Positions 1 through 10,720 of a DNA stretch of 64,000 nucleotides are shown one piece after another. The stretch is from the NCBI GenBank assembly GCA_020975725.1, contig QXJR01000015.1:248001-312000 (forward strand), given 5' to 3'. How positions within the stretch are numbered: the first letter of the stretch is position 1; every line of letters begins with the position of its first letter. A program made the position numbers and the translations under genes. The notes beneath the pieces were generated by a model. That model ran no database searches, was not told where the DNA came from, and was given only the letters and a program-made list of their open reading frames with translations. This DNA comes from Picocystis sp. L7 (taxonomy: Eukaryota; Chlorophyta; Picocystophyceae; Picocystales; Picocystaceae).

Positions 1-930
1 CTCCTGCTTCAAAAACACTAGGTCTTCGTAAGGATAGCGGATGGAATCTCCATAGGGTCCAATGAGCAACAGTGAGTCCTTGCAGTCCAGCAGAACTGCA
101 TCAAGCCCGCACCATGTCATTAGTCTTGGACTCGCAGCCACACCGGTTTCAAAAGCCGAGAGGTGTTTGGTAAAGTCTGTTGATAGGACCCGTATCCAAC
201 CACTCGTATCCAGGATTGCTATAAGTTGTCCATTGGGAGAAATTGACATATCTTCAACTGGTTGGGGTAGATTGAGGAGCTGGTCCTCTGCACCGTACTC
301 GTCAATAACTACCACAGAATTCCCCACCGCGACCAATACTTCGACTCGAACTGAATACCCATCGGTGGTTTCAAGAAGCTGCACACATGCCGGTGGTTGT
401 AAGAATTCTGTGCCTGGCAGGATTTTTGCCATGGGTTCTGTGACATCTTTGACCATCACAAAGCGGTTTTTGGAGGTGCGTGCAACCATTGCGTTCTCGC
501 CACCATAGACCTGGACTACTTTTTGCTCCTTTGCCAAGGACCCCAGGAAGAACCCCCCTTCGGCAATGTTGTCTCCGGCAATGTTGTATTTGTGGACGTA
601 TCCGTGGTCGAGTACACACAGGAGTTCCAATCCCGTGGTCCAGAAGAGCCCGGCCATTCGTTCCATTTTGGAGATGTTGATGATGCATCGCTTTTCTCCG
701 GACGAGGAGAAGATATGCACGGCTGAGAGGGGCATCGTTCCTGCACCTAGGAGCATGGGTTTGTCCATGTCTCGAAACAGCGCGAGTGGTCCACCATGGC
801 TCGCACACACAAGTTTGTAGTTGTCGAATTCGACGTAGGACCATTCTGCTTCGTACACCTGGTGTTTCCGAAAGAACACCTTCCCGTCGTCTCCCAGTTG
901 GTCCCATTCTCCTAGAACATTCCATCCATC
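1..930 (-). CDS. VPS16: VPS16 N-terminal part (HOPS/CORVET subunit), partial
   Basis: Reading the minus strand from about 924 down to base 1 gives one uninterrupted frame of about 308 codons that runs off the left edge. It begins with W-N-V-L-G-E and F-F-R-K, matching the WNPLGD...FYRK opening of VPS16. It continues with the usual landmarks: HGGPLALFRD, an ELLCVLDHG segment, LQPPACVQLL, MTWCG near the end of the beta-propeller, and YGDSIRYPYEDLVFL. VPS16 is a core subunit of the HOPS and CORVET tethering complexes, which act in endosome and vacuole fusion. Only the N-terminal beta-propeller half is present. The frame is closed by a stop near 960 and has no ATG before the conserved WNVLG, so the true start is unresolved: an unusual initiator, a tiny upstream exon, or a one-base error are all possible. 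Confidence 0.85.
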
Positions 931-2540
931 GCACGTGTTCGCACGTATCGAGGGACATCACGTGCGCATTCGATCGTCAGCTACGCTGGTGTCCTTGGTC
1001 CGTTTCGTCGAGGTGCGTTCGTGTGGGATTTCAAGGGAGAGGATCGCTGCTTTCGTGGTTTCTCCCCGTCCAATCCCACCCTCCATGATTCTGTCGTGCT
1101 CTCGTCCCACGATCCTCCAATCCATCGCCATTCACGTGCGTCGCACCTGCGGGTTGGAAACGATGGCGCGTCATCGCCTTCACGTCGACCACGGATGCAG
1201 ACACACCCCCAACATCCTTCCGAACCAGCAGACACACCCCAGGACGGGAGCTTGGAATCGGAAAGAAAACGAGCAGTTGCACCCTGGATGCCACTTGCAC
1301 CGACACCTCCCAAGGGAGACCAAGACGAAAGTGCCACCAAGGAGAACCATGCTCCTTGCTTCCAAACACGCGACAAGCAAGGTGGAAACGGACGTAATTC
1401 ATCGCGTGGTCCATCCCACGCCGTTGTCGAGGGTTCGAGAAGGACGCACCGTCGTCGATTTGCGGCCACCAAGGTGTACGTCTACTTCCACACCAACGCT
1501 GTTTAAAAAAGGACGAAACGTCGATGCCCGCCATGATGTACGAAAACAATGCACACGTTCTTGTGCAATTGAATCCACAAAAGGGCCGGCACGCGGTGCT
1601 CCTCGAAAGGAAAGGAAGTGCTTCGTGGAAAACAAAGACTCCAATGCGTACGGCAGCGAAAGGGTGTTCATCGCAGCAAATTGATCCACAAACCTATGCG
1701 ATGCACTTGCACAAGATTGTTTCCATCACAACGCGAATCTTTCGTTTCCTCACCTCAATCTACTAAACTTCGAACCGCATGTGGCATGAGCGCTTTGGCT
1801 CCCTCGATGCTTGTGCCGAAAGCAAGCAAGACCTTTCTAAATCTGTGCGAAAAGAAACGCCCGAGGAAGAGCAACACATTTTCTTACAAGAGAAGTGGAG
1901 AAGAAAGCTATTTCCCCCACGACACCTCAAACTGGTTCGTGCTCCCCGTCATACAACAATGAAGCATCCGTGCGCGGAGAATTCGAAGAAACTTCATAGC
2001 TAGTGGTTCATCGATCCCTAGAGCCTTGTGCGAATGCGTCTTTCTCCCTAAACAATAGCAAATACATGTCTTAATAGCAATCGTCAAGGACAAGTTGAAA
2101 GGAGCAAGCTTAAGGAGCCACTTATGTCCTACACATTCCCCACTTCCAAGGGTAGCTGAACACGGTGCTAGCAATTGGAAATCCGGACGCACTCTAATGA
2201 TTAGGAAAAGGTTTACATGTTCATCCATTTGAGTGGGATGCGAAAGGACAACGTTTGTCATGGTACATTCGAGAAAATGGATCCACGCACAATGCCGGCA
2301 AGCTTTTGATGGACATGGCCTTGTCGTAGGAGCAATCGAATGATGCCCAACATAAGCAAAGCACGTTTATTATCCCGGTTATGCAACGTACCCGCAACTT
2401 GTACGACAAAGACACTCGCTTGTATTTAAAAGACGTTTATCGTCATGGAATGGATGCAATGGGTCGATGAAGGTGTGTATTATTTCGGAGCCATTGAGCT
2501 TGTAGTGTACGGTACGAAGTAGATTGTTCCGGGATGTTCA
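931..2540. other. VPS16 upstream region, then AT-richer spacer without a recognised gene
   Basis: From 931 to about 1100 the minus strand is A-rich, as in other 5' leaders here, and beyond about 1110 it turns T-rich, so the VPS16 promoter probably lies near 1100. Several overlapping open frames up to 1680 have no family resemblance and look like by-products of biased composition. From 1700 to 2540 the sequence is AT-richer and I see no gene, RNA gene or repeat. Confidence 0.4.
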
Positions 2541-3797
2541 ATGTCCACCTCCATGGTAAGTGAGCTTTTTAGGAAAGGCAACTCCTGCAGCGCATCCTCT
2601 GACGCGCGCCCTGTACCCGCTCCGGTGGATCTCGAGGCCTCATCTTTCCCGGTCTCCAGCCTTCCCTTCGGTAGGATGTCTTGACAATTCGAAAGCTTGG
2701 AGTGCGTCTTCTCGTGGAGCAGTTCCCGCCGAAGCTCCGATAGGGACGTTCCTTCGGGCGTGCCTGTGCGGAGGGGGGGGGGGGGGGGAGACGGGACACC
2801 CTGCACGTCTTCTCGACCGTTGGTTGGTCGGGTTGTGTTCGATTTCGTGTTCTGCCCCGGTGCCCTCGTCGGGTTGTGCCGTTGGAACCTTTCTGGGGCT
2901 ATTTCGAGCCGTTGGTTGTCTTCGGTTGGCTCGTGGTCATCGTCACCTTCTCGTGTCTGCCCCCCCACGTGGAGGGGTTGTGTACGATTTCTGGGGCAAG
3001 GGGGGCATTCGAAGCGTCCGTACCAAACCGTAGCGTTTCGGGGTCGCGTGTCCCTTCAGATCCTCCTTTCCGACACCCCGGAGCGTTGCGTGTGGAGGGG
3101 TGGGGGGAAAAGAGCACACGTTCCTCTTCGGTCCACGCAAGGATCCCGGGGATCTTTTCCGGGGGATCCTCGTTGTCGACCTGTCCCTCGGCGTCCCATC
3201 CGGTGGGCAAGGGGCACCGTTTCCTGCAGAGGACGCCCCCACCCGAGGGGCCATGCTGCCCCGCCTTCCCTCCCCCCCGGTCGTGTCCCGGGTTCCAACT
3301 CGGACAACCCTCGATTCCGTTGGGTGGTTCCTTCCTTTCATTCGGAACCGACTGTGGATCCTCAGAGTAGGTTCTTTATTTTGGGGGAGGATTGGAAGGG
3401 GGTGCATGTCGCCTTCCATCTCCACTGGAGTAGACACCACACCATTTGGATTGCGCTGGGGGTTGCTGGGCGAACGTTTGCCGGTGGTTTTGGAAACGAT
3501 ATGGATGCTCTCGTGCCTTCCAACACCCTGGAGGACGAGCCCAAGGTAGAAGATAGGAAGGACCAGGTGAGGCGGAACACGAGGCACACGTCGGAGGGGG
3601 GATGCGAAAGGACGGTGGAAGGAAACAAAAGAAAGGGATGGGTCCGAGGCGTGGAGAGGACACAGGAGAGAGAACAAGAGGAGCACCAACGTGATGCCAC
3701 CAGGAAGACGCAACGATGAAACATGATCGAAACGGATGGAACCTCGACTGACCGTCGTTGAAATGCTTCACCCGCAACTTCTCTCCTGACCCGGGGG
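2541..3797 (+). promoter_or_regulatory. GC-rich upstream region and 5' leader of the KH gene
   Basis: The plus strand is T/G/C-rich from about 2600 to 3450, with a run of about 18 G at 2767-2785, then becomes A/G-rich from about 3500 to the ATG at 3798. This is the same switch seen before other genes. Long overlapping frames on both strands here (for example 2697-3719 plus and 2943-3713 minus) have no conserved motif and are not called as genes. An unrecognised 5' exon cannot be excluded. Confidence 0.4.
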
Positions 3798-4583
3798 ATG
3801 GCTGGCATGGATGCGAACCGGCACATGCAGCAGGAAAACATGGAACAAGACATGGAAGGCAAAAGTAGGGCGGATCAAAACCACAGTGCAGTGGAAGAAA
3901 TCAAACAACGACAGCAGTCCGCACCCATACCGCTCGACAGTCCCCATGCCAAGGTGCCAGGTCCTCACGTAACGGGGGGAAACATGGCCACAACGTACCC
4001 GTTTCCGACCGCAGTGGGACACGGACCAGGACACTTCACAGAGGGCGGAACCTACGAGATGGAATGTCCGCCGCACCTGGTGGGCAGGATCATTGGGCGC
4101 GGGGGAGAAACTATCAAAAGGATTACACACAGGTTTAGCGTGCGGTGCAACATCAAACAAGACGTGCCAGATGGAGCCCCACGCATTGTGCAAATATCCG
4201 GGGCACCCCCGGAGATACTGGAGGCGTGCGGCATGCACATCAAAGAAGTGATGGAGAATGGACCACCAGAGCATCATACCTTTCGCAACAACCGAGGGGG
4301 GCAAGCAAGTCCCTATGCTGCTCTCAGCCCAAGCCAGTGGATGCCGTCTTCGCCTTGGATGCCAGGGTACTACGCTTATCCTGGGGCATACGGTGGTAGT
4401 CCAGTGATGCAATACTACCCTCCTCCCTACAGCACGTACTACGACCCGACGTTCATGTATGGCCAAACTCCTGTCTCGCCCTACGGCTTCCAAGGAGGAC
4501 ATGCACCAGCAGCCATGCATGGATCAGGTGCACTAGGTACGGCACCAAACGGCGGTGATTTTCAACCAGCTTCCAGGTCCTGA
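3798..4583 (+). CDS. Single KH-domain RNA-binding protein with Pro/Tyr/Gly-rich tail
   Basis: This is a 261-residue protein. Residues about 84-152 form one type I KH domain: the hydrophobic CPPHLVGRIIG is followed by the GRGG loop (residues 100-103), ETIKRI, a variable loop and the RIVQISG strand with its closing helix. KH domains bind short single-stranded RNA or DNA. The first 80 residues are polar and Gln-rich; residues about 175-261 are rich in Pro, Tyr, Gly and Ser (repeated YY and PY pairs), a low-complexity tail typical of mRNA-binding proteins. The start has other ATG codons close by in frame (codon 4), but none upstream with conserved sequence. It is convergent with the RadA gene 271 bp downstream. 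The domain call is firm; a specific orthologue cannot be named, and proteins of the FUBP or PCBP kind normally carry several KH domains. Confidence 0.85.
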   Translation: MAGMDANRHMQQENMEQDMEGKSRADQNHSAVEEIKQRQQSAPIPLDSPHAKVPGPHVTGGNMATTYPFPTAVGHGPGHFTEGGTYEMECPPHLVGRIIGRGGETIKRITHRFSVRCNIKQDVPDGAPRIVQISGAPPEILEACGMHIKEVMENGPPEHHTFRNNRGGQASPYAALSPSQWMPSSPWMPGYYAYPGAYGGSPVMQYYPPPYSTYYDPTFMYGQTPVSPYGFQGGHAPAAMHGSGALGTAPNGGDFQPASRS

Positions 4584-4854
4584 TTGTGGACACGCAGTTG
4601 AGATTGCGAAGAGCGATGAATTCGGTGATTGCTCCTGTTGCTACAAGCAGTATTATACTCCACAAAGTACCACAACGGATGCTACTTAGTGAAGGGCAGA
4701 GGGACGTATTTGTCAGCTTGGAGGAGGTAGTATCATACACCTAGGATGGAGTAAAATAACGGTGCATCTACTCTCTTGTCCTTGTAACGATCCTTCTGCC
4801 AACAAAAGCGAAACACCATGTGTTTAGTAGAGGCCAAATCACATGGACGTGTTC

Positions 4855-6561
4855 TCATTCCACGGCCATGCCCATGCATGTCTGAAAGACGTCCCTCAAA
4901 TGTTCACACTTGATCACTTCGATACCTTCAAGTGATACGTCTGAAGCAGATGGAACGATCACCCGCTGAAATCCGAGCTTTGCGGCTTCTGCCACTCGCC
5001 TTCCAATTTGAGCTACTCCTCTCAATTCGCCGCCAAGCCCCACTTCGCCTGCAAAAGCAGTGCTAGGAAGCAAGGGCAAGTCAAAGTAACTGCTGGCTAT
5101 AGCAGCTGCAACGGCAAGATCACTGGCAGGTTCACTAAGCTGAACCCCACCCACAACGTTGACGAATACGTCTTGGTCGTAAGTTGGCACCTTTGCATGT
5201 TTGCTTAAGATTGCCAGTAGCAGATGCAATCTCCCGTGCGCTATACCACTGCTTGTCCGCCTAGGCCCTTGACCTTGGCCAACTTGGGAACAGAGAGCCT
5301 GGACCTCCATGAGAATAGGCCTAGATCCTTCAAGGTTTATGGTAATGGCGCCGCTGACTCCGTTCGACAAGGCAGACTCCCTCAGGAATAGCAGGGATGG
5401 GTTCTCTACCGCAACTAATCCTTTGTCCAGCATTTCGAAAACCCCAACCTCATCTGTGGGGCCGAATCTGTTTTTGATCCCTCGAAGCAGCCTGTGGCAC
5501 TGCACCTTGTCGCCCTCTACATGAAGTACAACGTCCACGATATGCTCAAGCACGCGTGGTCCAGCAATGTCTCCAGATTTTGTCACATGACCGACAAGAA
5601 AAGTTGAAGTACCTGTGTGCTTGGATGCGTGAAGCAGAGCGGTTGCACATTCCCTCACTTGGGACACGCTACCAGCGCTCCCAGTTGCCCCTTCCAAGTA
5701 CAAGGTTTGAATGGAATCCACCACAGCTGCAGAAGGCTTCAACTCCTCCATAACACGTAGGACATCATCCAGCTTGGTAGCACTAAAAATGTACAGTTGC
5801 TGACTATCGATTCCAAGCCGGGCGGCTCGTCCAGCCAGTTGCCCTGAGCTCTCCTCTCCGGAAACATACAAGACGATGCCCGGGGTAATGGTTTCGGCAC
5901 TTGCCTGGACAACCTTTGCATGGGGGGCAGGGTGAGGCATGCCTGGTAATGCTTCTGCCAACATACCCGCAACTTGGAGCATAAGGGTGCTTTTTCCCAC
6001 TCCAGGGTCTCCTGCCACAAGCACGAGCGATCCAGGCATGATGCCTCCTCCTAGAACTCTCTCCACTTCCTTCCCCATGGTTCCTTCCAGCCTGAGTCTG
6101 GACGCATGCTTCAACGCTACATAGGTGGGATCCCCGTTGATTTCCCGTTCCGTGCTGTGTTGAAGGATTTGGGTCAATGGCATGGGTGCTTCCATTCCTC
6201 TGACCCATCCTACAGCCCGTGCAGCGGCTCCCCCACCTTTTGGGTTGGTGTCGGTTTCTGGTTCCAATCGCAGGGCATGCAAGGATCCGTAGGTTTTGCA
6301 CGACGGGCACTGTCCCAGCCATTGTGCATGTCCTTCTCCACACTGTTCGCAGACATACACCGTTTTGGTCTTTTTGGTGCTGCTGTTCTTGAATTTCTTC
6401 TGTCCGTTGGGTTGGTTGGTGGCTTGGACCGACACGGTGTGTCTATGTCTCTTGAGGGCGTTCGTCCACTTGGACGTCGTTCCTTCATCCACCATCCATT
6501 TTCTCGTGGCGATCCACTTCATTTGTTTCCAGGTTTCCTTCCCACAGAACCAGCCGCGCAT
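4855..6561 (-). CDS. radA: RadA/Sms-like DNA repair ATPase, probably organellar
   Basis: The 568-residue protein has the full RadA/Sms layout. An N-terminal zinc finger has Cys71, Cys74, Cys85 and Cys88, with the typical QWLGQCPSC. A RecA-like ATPase follows, with Walker A GDPGVGKST at 184-192 and the RadA-specific KNRFG motif at 363-367. The C-terminus is a Lon-protease-like domain (GGVQLSEPASDLAVA, FAGEVGLGGELR). In bacteria RadA is a DnaB-like branch-migration helicase in recombination repair; plant homologues are organelle-targeted. The first 65 residues are basic and hydroxylated, consistent with a plastid or mitochondrial presequence. About 20 extra residues (rich in Pro and Ala) sit between Walker A and the LYVSGEES strand. 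The start is the first in-frame ATG; the frame continues upstream without an ATG. It is divergent from RanGAP. Confidence 0.93.
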   Translation of the reverse strand: MRGWFCGKETWKQMKWIATRKWMVDEGTTSKWTNALKRHRHTVSVQATNQPNGQKKFKNSSTKKTKTVYVCEQCGEGHAQWLGQCPSCKTYGSLHALRLEPETDTNPKGGGAAARAVGWVRGMEAPMPLTQILQHSTEREINGDPTYVALKHASRLRLEGTMGKEVERVLGGGIMPGSLVLVAGDPGVGKSTLMLQVAGMLAEALPGMPHPAPHAKVVQASAETITPGIVLYVSGEESSGQLAGRAARLGIDSQQLYIFSATKLDDVLRVMEELKPSAAVVDSIQTLYLEGATGSAGSVSQVRECATALLHASKHTGTSTFLVGHVTKSGDIAGPRVLEHIVDVVLHVEGDKVQCHRLLRGIKNRFGPTDEVGVFEMLDKGLVAVENPSLLFLRESALSNGVSGAITINLEGSRPILMEVQALCSQVGQGQGPRRTSSGIAHGRLHLLLAILSKHAKVPTYDQDVFVNVVGGVQLSEPASDLAVAAAIASSYFDLPLLPSTAFAGEVGLGGELRGVAQIGRRVAEAAKLGFQRVIVPSASDVSLEGIEVIKCEHLRDVFQTCMGMAVE

Positions 6562-6917
6562 CGTGGTGCAACGTCCATCCGAAGGCACCCCGTCTTCGTC
6601 CTTTCGAACCGCGTCCTTCGGTCTATCCCATCGGTTCGAAAGGGATCCCCTCGGGTTCGGATCCCAATCGTTCCCTTTTCAACCGAGGGGAAGAAGGATC
6701 GAACCCAGGGGGAAGGAGGAGGGAGTGCGTGTGTGTGCCTGCCCTCTTCGGGGACCCAGACGCACCCCTCCCCTCTCCCACACAAGGAGGGGAGAAACCC
6801 GGTCCCTTCCCCGCCCAAAGGGGGGTGTGTCTGGGATCCAGGGGGGTGTGAATCCGGAGGACAGGGTCTGGGAAGAGATCCGACGCGCATCTCGCATCTT
6901 CGCCGCGAAGCACCGCG
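6562..6917. promoter_or_regulatory. Divergent promoter region, RadA / RanGAP
   Basis: These 356 bp separate two genes read outward, so both promoters lie here. The sequence is GC-rich with GGATCC- and TCGGTT-like words that recur in other leaders. On the plus strand it turns from T-rich (about 6565-6680) to purine-rich (about 6690 onward), placing the RanGAP start of transcription near 6690. No clear TATA box is visible. Confidence 0.45.
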
Positions 6918-8513
6918 ATGGCCGAAGTGCTGAGCCGACGGGAGAGGGAATCGCTGGTGAGGAGGGCCGTGGAAGGAATGGCTGCTTTGACGTTCAGCAG
7001 AGGAGACGGACACCGTAGGATGGAAGACAAGGAGATCCAACAAGTGGTGCATACGATCGAGACCAGGTCCTACGCCGCCGCTTCTGCATCCGCCACCACC
7101 ACCACAGGTGCAAGGGAGAAGCAGGAATCCGTCGATCTGTACGTCAAAATGGCGGCAGGAATGGTGCTGACCGCCGCCAAACAAGGTGGGATCGCCGGAA
7201 CGCATCCCAGTGGTGGTCGCCAGGAACAGGCGCCAACCCACCAAGCGCAAACCGCGCTTCCTGGCGTGCTCGACCTCCATTCCGAAGACAGGTACTTCGT
7301 GGATCGAGACAGGGCCGAAGAACTGCTGGAAAGGATGCTGCGCGAAAAAGACACCTTTCACACCGTGCGACTCAGCACCAAAGGATTCGGAGAAGAATCA
7401 GCCTGGGTCGTCGCACGTGCGTTCCAAAATCACCGACGGACGCTGAAACAGGTAGACATCAGCGACATCATCTCGGGAAGGCATCAGAGAGAAGCGCTCA
7501 AAGTGCTGGAAATCGTCACCGGTTCCCTGGAAGGCGCACCCATACGGGTGCTCAACCTGAGCGACCAAGCGCTGGGTGAAACGGGTGTACGCGCTTGTGC
7601 CACCGCTCTGAACAATCCGAACATCGAAGAACTCTACCTGGAAAACATTGGATGCTCCCACGACGCATGCATTGCGCTGCGCGAACTCCTGGCCGCGCCG
7701 GAAAAGCTTAAGAAGCTGCAATTACACAACAACATGACCGGCGACGAAGGGGCAAAGGAACTGGCCGCCATCATCGCCAAAGCTCCTCATTTGGAACATC
7801 TGAAGATTACATCCTCCAGGGTCGGAGAGGAAGGAGGGTTGGAAATCGCCCAAGCGCTCAAAGACTCATGCAAATTGAAATCCTTGGACCTGCAGGATAA
7901 CCTCCTCGGAGAAGCGATCGTCCAGTTGGCAGATGCCCTGTCCTCGCACCCGGAGCTCGAGTGTCTCAACCTGTCGTACAACTGCATGGAAGATGAAGGA
8001 GCAAACGCTCTGGCCGAATGCCTCCAAACAGGAACGAAGAAGCTGAAAGAACTGCAGGTGGCGGGGAATGATATCTCGAATGACGGGATCCGAAGTCTGG
8101 CGGTGGCACTCGGAGGAATCCCAGGCCTGGAGGTGCTCAACCTCGCAGAAAACGCACTCGGAGACAGCGGCACGATTGCACTGTCTTCGCAGCTTTATGA
8201 AGAGCGATGCAAGTCTTTGACTCGCCTGGATCTCAGCCATCAAGACCCGCCAATCACCAAGTACGGCGCCGTTGCGGTCGCTAGATGTGCGGCCTCCAAG
8301 AGACATTTCCAGTTGCTTGAACTAAATGGAAACTGCATCCAAGCAGATGGCATTGAAATGACGAGGAAGGTACTCGTTCAAGGCTTGGGCAGTGACAACT
8401 GCCTGGGAAGCCTCGTAGAAAACGAAGAAAGTGATGCAGAAGAGTGGGAAGAAGGAGATGTCCAGGATGTGGAAGACATCACCGATTCATTCGTTCGGAA
8501 TTTCAGGATATGA
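6918..8513 (+). CDS. RANGAP: Ran GTPase-activating protein with WPP-like N-terminal domain
   Basis: This is a 531-residue protein. Residues about 145-470 are a run of RNI/RanGAP-type leucine-rich repeats (LRVLNLSDQALGETG, LECLNLSYNCMEDEGA, LEVLNLAENALGDSG and others). Residues about 498-525 form the acidic tail typical of RanGAPs. Residues about 7-95 match the plan of the plant WPP domain: RRAVEGMAALTF, a D-K-E-I-Q-Q-V...IE core, then a VDLYVKMAAGMVL helix. The Trp-Pro-Pro motif itself is missing. RanGAP stimulates GTP hydrolysis by Ran at the cytoplasmic face of nuclear pores; in plants the WPP domain anchors it to the nuclear envelope. It is convergent with the DnaJ-ferredoxin gene, 168 bp away. 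LRR-only proteins of other function are the alternative, but the acidic tail and the N-terminus argue for RanGAP. Confidence 0.87.
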   Translation: MAEVLSRRERESLVRRAVEGMAALTFSRGDGHRRMEDKEIQQVVHTIETRSYAAASASATTTTGAREKQESVDLYVKMAAGMVLTAAKQGGIAGTHPSGGRQEQAPTHQAQTALPGVLDLHSEDRYFVDRDRAEELLERMLREKDTFHTVRLSTKGFGEESAWVVARAFQNHRRTLKQVDISDIISGRHQREALKVLEIVTGSLEGAPIRVLNLSDQALGETGVRACATALNNPNIEELYLENIGCSHDACIALRELLAAPEKLKKLQLHNNMTGDEGAKELAAIIAKAPHLEHLKITSSRVGEEGGLEIAQALKDSCKLKSLDLQDNLLGEAIVQLADALSSHPELECLNLSYNCMEDEGANALAECLQTGTKKLKELQVAGNDISNDGIRSLAVALGGIPGLEVLNLAENALGDSGTIALSSQLYEERCKSLTRLDLSHQDPPITKYGAVAVARCAASKRHFQLLELNGNCIQADGIEMTRKVLVQGLGSDNCLGSLVENEESDAEEWEEGDVQDVEDITDSFVRNFRI

Positions 8514-8681
8514 TGTGCATGCCTGCTAGCTTCCAAAATGCTACCAGCATTGTGAAAAGCACGAGGCAGACATTGACGTTGTGCTGCACCTGATAGCTCA
8601 CAGGATGGCATGAATGGCGCGAGATGAGTTCTTCGTACTTGATTTTTATCTTACAATACTTCCCTTTACATACATTATCCA

Positions 8682-9677
8682 TCAATCAGATGCCCCCTCG
8701 TCGGTCCCATGTACAACAATGGCCCGGTGGACTGGCACAGAAGACCTCTCTCTGGCGGGCCATCTCACCCGGTCCTTGAAACTCGTGCGCATGGTTCCAA
8801 ACAACCCATCAAACCAGTCAGATGCCTTTTGAAATCTGGACATCCTTTTCCTGATCTCTTCCGCGGCTTCGGCACGAGCACGTTCCTGCGCCTTGGAATA
8901 GTACTGGGCCTTCTTTCTTTCTTTCGTAAGTTCAGCACGCTTTCTGACGAACGTCTCTGCAATCCCAAACACATCTTCAGTGCTCCCCTGCCCCGCCATC
9001 ATCACTCCGACGTTTACGCGACTGACTTTGTTTTGCATGCAGTATTCCAGCGCCGGGAGCTGGTCCTTGTCCACCCAGTGAATGCAATTGACTGGGCACG
9101 TGTCGATCGCTTCCTGGATCTTGTCCTCAGTATTTACCCACTGCGCAAACACTCTGGCTCGTCCGTGGTCCTTCTCCAGTCGAAATGTCGCAGACGCTGT
9201 GTGAACGCAGTTTGTACACCCGATACATGTTCCCTCATCCACAAACACTGCTTTTTCTTCGTTCCCAACGCCGCATTTGCTCATGGCATGTCCCGGTCCA
9301 CACCATTTGCTAAGAGGTTCACCGGTGTACCCTGCATCTTCGTCGTGTATGTAGAGTGCTCTCCTCTCGTCGTAGTCCGATTTTCGCAGTGGGTCCATGA
9401 GTGTTTCGTACGCCTCGTTGAGCATCACGCACATGTTGTGTCCGTCTTCCCCAGCAATGTCAGGATGGCAGCATTTGGCCAACCTCCGGTAGGAAGCTTT
9501 GATTTCTTCCAACGAATCTCCTTCTTCCACACCCAGTAGCTCGTAGAAGTCCACGAATGAAGGAATGGCATCCACACTGGTCGTTCGCACTCTGTAGTCA
9601 GTCCTTGGTTTGCGGTCACTTTTGGCTTTCCATGGACGAAGCGTTTTGGATCCACTAGATCTGTGCACTCCCCGCAT
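8682..9677 (-). CDS. DnaJ-ferredoxin fusion protein (plastid CDJ3-5 type)
   Basis: This is a 331-residue protein. Residues about 42-107 are a J domain with the HPD tripeptide at 71-73, which stimulates Hsp70 ATPase. Residues about 143-205 are a bacterial-type ferredoxin fold with CIGCTNC (Cys151, 154, 157) and the distal CP (Cys194), so one [4Fe-4S] cluster is expected. The C-terminal third is a charged helix ending in a conserved FQKASDWFDGLFG stretch. Proteins of this layout are chloroplast J-proteins that couple Hsp70 to redox or Fe-S state. The first 40 residues are Arg/Ser/Lys-rich and could be part of a transit peptide, although a longer one from an upstream exon is possible. The gene is head-out from a long GC-rich leader region at 9678-10720. 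Confidence 0.92.
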   Translation of the reverse strand: MRGVHRSSGSKTLRPWKAKSDRKPRTDYRVRTTSVDAIPSFVDFYELLGVEEGDSLEEIKASYRRLAKCCHPDIAGEDGHNMCVMLNEAYETLMDPLRKSDYDERRALYIHDEDAGYTGEPLSKWCGPGHAMSKCGVGNEEKAVFVDEGTCIGCTNCVHTASATFRLEKDHGRARVFAQWVNTEDKIQEAIDTCPVNCIHWVDKDQLPALEYCMQNKVSRVNVGVMMAGQGSTEDVFGIAETFVRKRAELTKERKKAQYYSKAQERARAEAAEEIRKRMSRFQKASDWFDGLFGTMRTSFKDRVRWPARERSSVPVHRAIVVHGTDEGASD

Positions 9678-10720
9678 TTTCTCGGGAGGCAGAGCTCACG
9701 TCGAGGCTTCGTTCGATGGTCCGACCTACGTTTCACTTTTCTTTTCCGTGGTCTTTCGTTGGATGGGAAGGTGTTTCGGTTCCCTTTTGATTTCAGCTCG
9801 TGGATCCTTGCGTCCCTATCCAACGGTTCTTCCCGCCTTGTATCCTTTCCAACCGTTCGTTTGCTTCTGCTGGCTTGCTTGCTTCTCACCCCCCTGGTTG
9901 GTTTCGAAGCGATTTCCTCGTGGGACGTGGACGGTTGTGCTGGCTCCGTGTGGACCTTCGTTGTGTTCCTATCCAGCCGAAGGATCTCTCCTGTTGTGTT
10001 TCTCGTCTTTCTTGTCGGTCGGTTGTGTCGTCGGTTGTGCAATCCCTACCGTTCCCTTTCCTGTCCGGTCCCCCACGCGTGGCTTCGTTCCCTCCCACGT
10101 GGGATGGATCGGCGTGCAGGCGTGGAGCAGGCACGAAGCAGCGCCTGGACGAAGAGGAAACACGAGGCGCGTGGAGAGGAACCGATGAAGCTGGATCCAA
10201 GTCGGAGGCGTCCGAAAGGTCGATGGGCGTGTGGCAGTCACGTGGGATCGGGAACCTCATCCCCCCCCGAGGAGTTTCTTCTCTGCCCTCGGGATGGGTG
10301 GTAGGGGTAGGGGTAACCATCGCACATCCGGACAAGCATCGGACGGTCCAAACACAAGGTCCGCCCAACGAAAAAAACACACGAAGGGTGCCCGTTGCGG
10401 GAAAACGATAGGAAAAGCGACGACATGCATGGTCCGAAGGAAGGGTCGACTCGAACCGCACGCGAACTTTCCCACACAAACGGACATGCAAACCCCGCCC
10501 TTCGCGATCGCGACGATGTGACAAAAAAGGCATGTCCAAGAGAGGTCAAGTCGACGGTCCATCTTGCCGTCCATGAAGCACCCTTGACGGACAAGCGGAC
10601 GCGAAGCCACGAACGCCTCTCCCATTCGCACGAAAAATGCGTCTTCGGCCTTCGCGACGCCGACCGATGCATTGCCCTTCTCATCTTCAACCCCCAACCA
10701 CCCCGGGTCATTGCATGATA
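9678..10720 (-). promoter_or_regulatory. GC-rich leader and promoter region of the DnaJ-ferredoxin gene
   Basis: Relative to the minus-strand gene, 9678-10060 is A-rich (leader-like) and 10090-10650 is T-rich (upstream-like), so transcription probably starts near 10070. Long overlapping frames on both strands have no conserved features. An upstream exon carrying a transit peptide could lie in the leader, but I cannot define one. Confidence 0.4.

Noticed and set aside
371-961. 196-codon minus-strand frame over the VPS16 gene
   Set aside because: It is an alternative frame of the same strand; only the other frame gives the conserved VPS16 sequence.
2697-3719. Long open frames on both strands before the KH gene
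   Set aside because: They overlap each other on opposite strands, lack any conserved motif and follow the GC-rich leader composition seen before many genes here.
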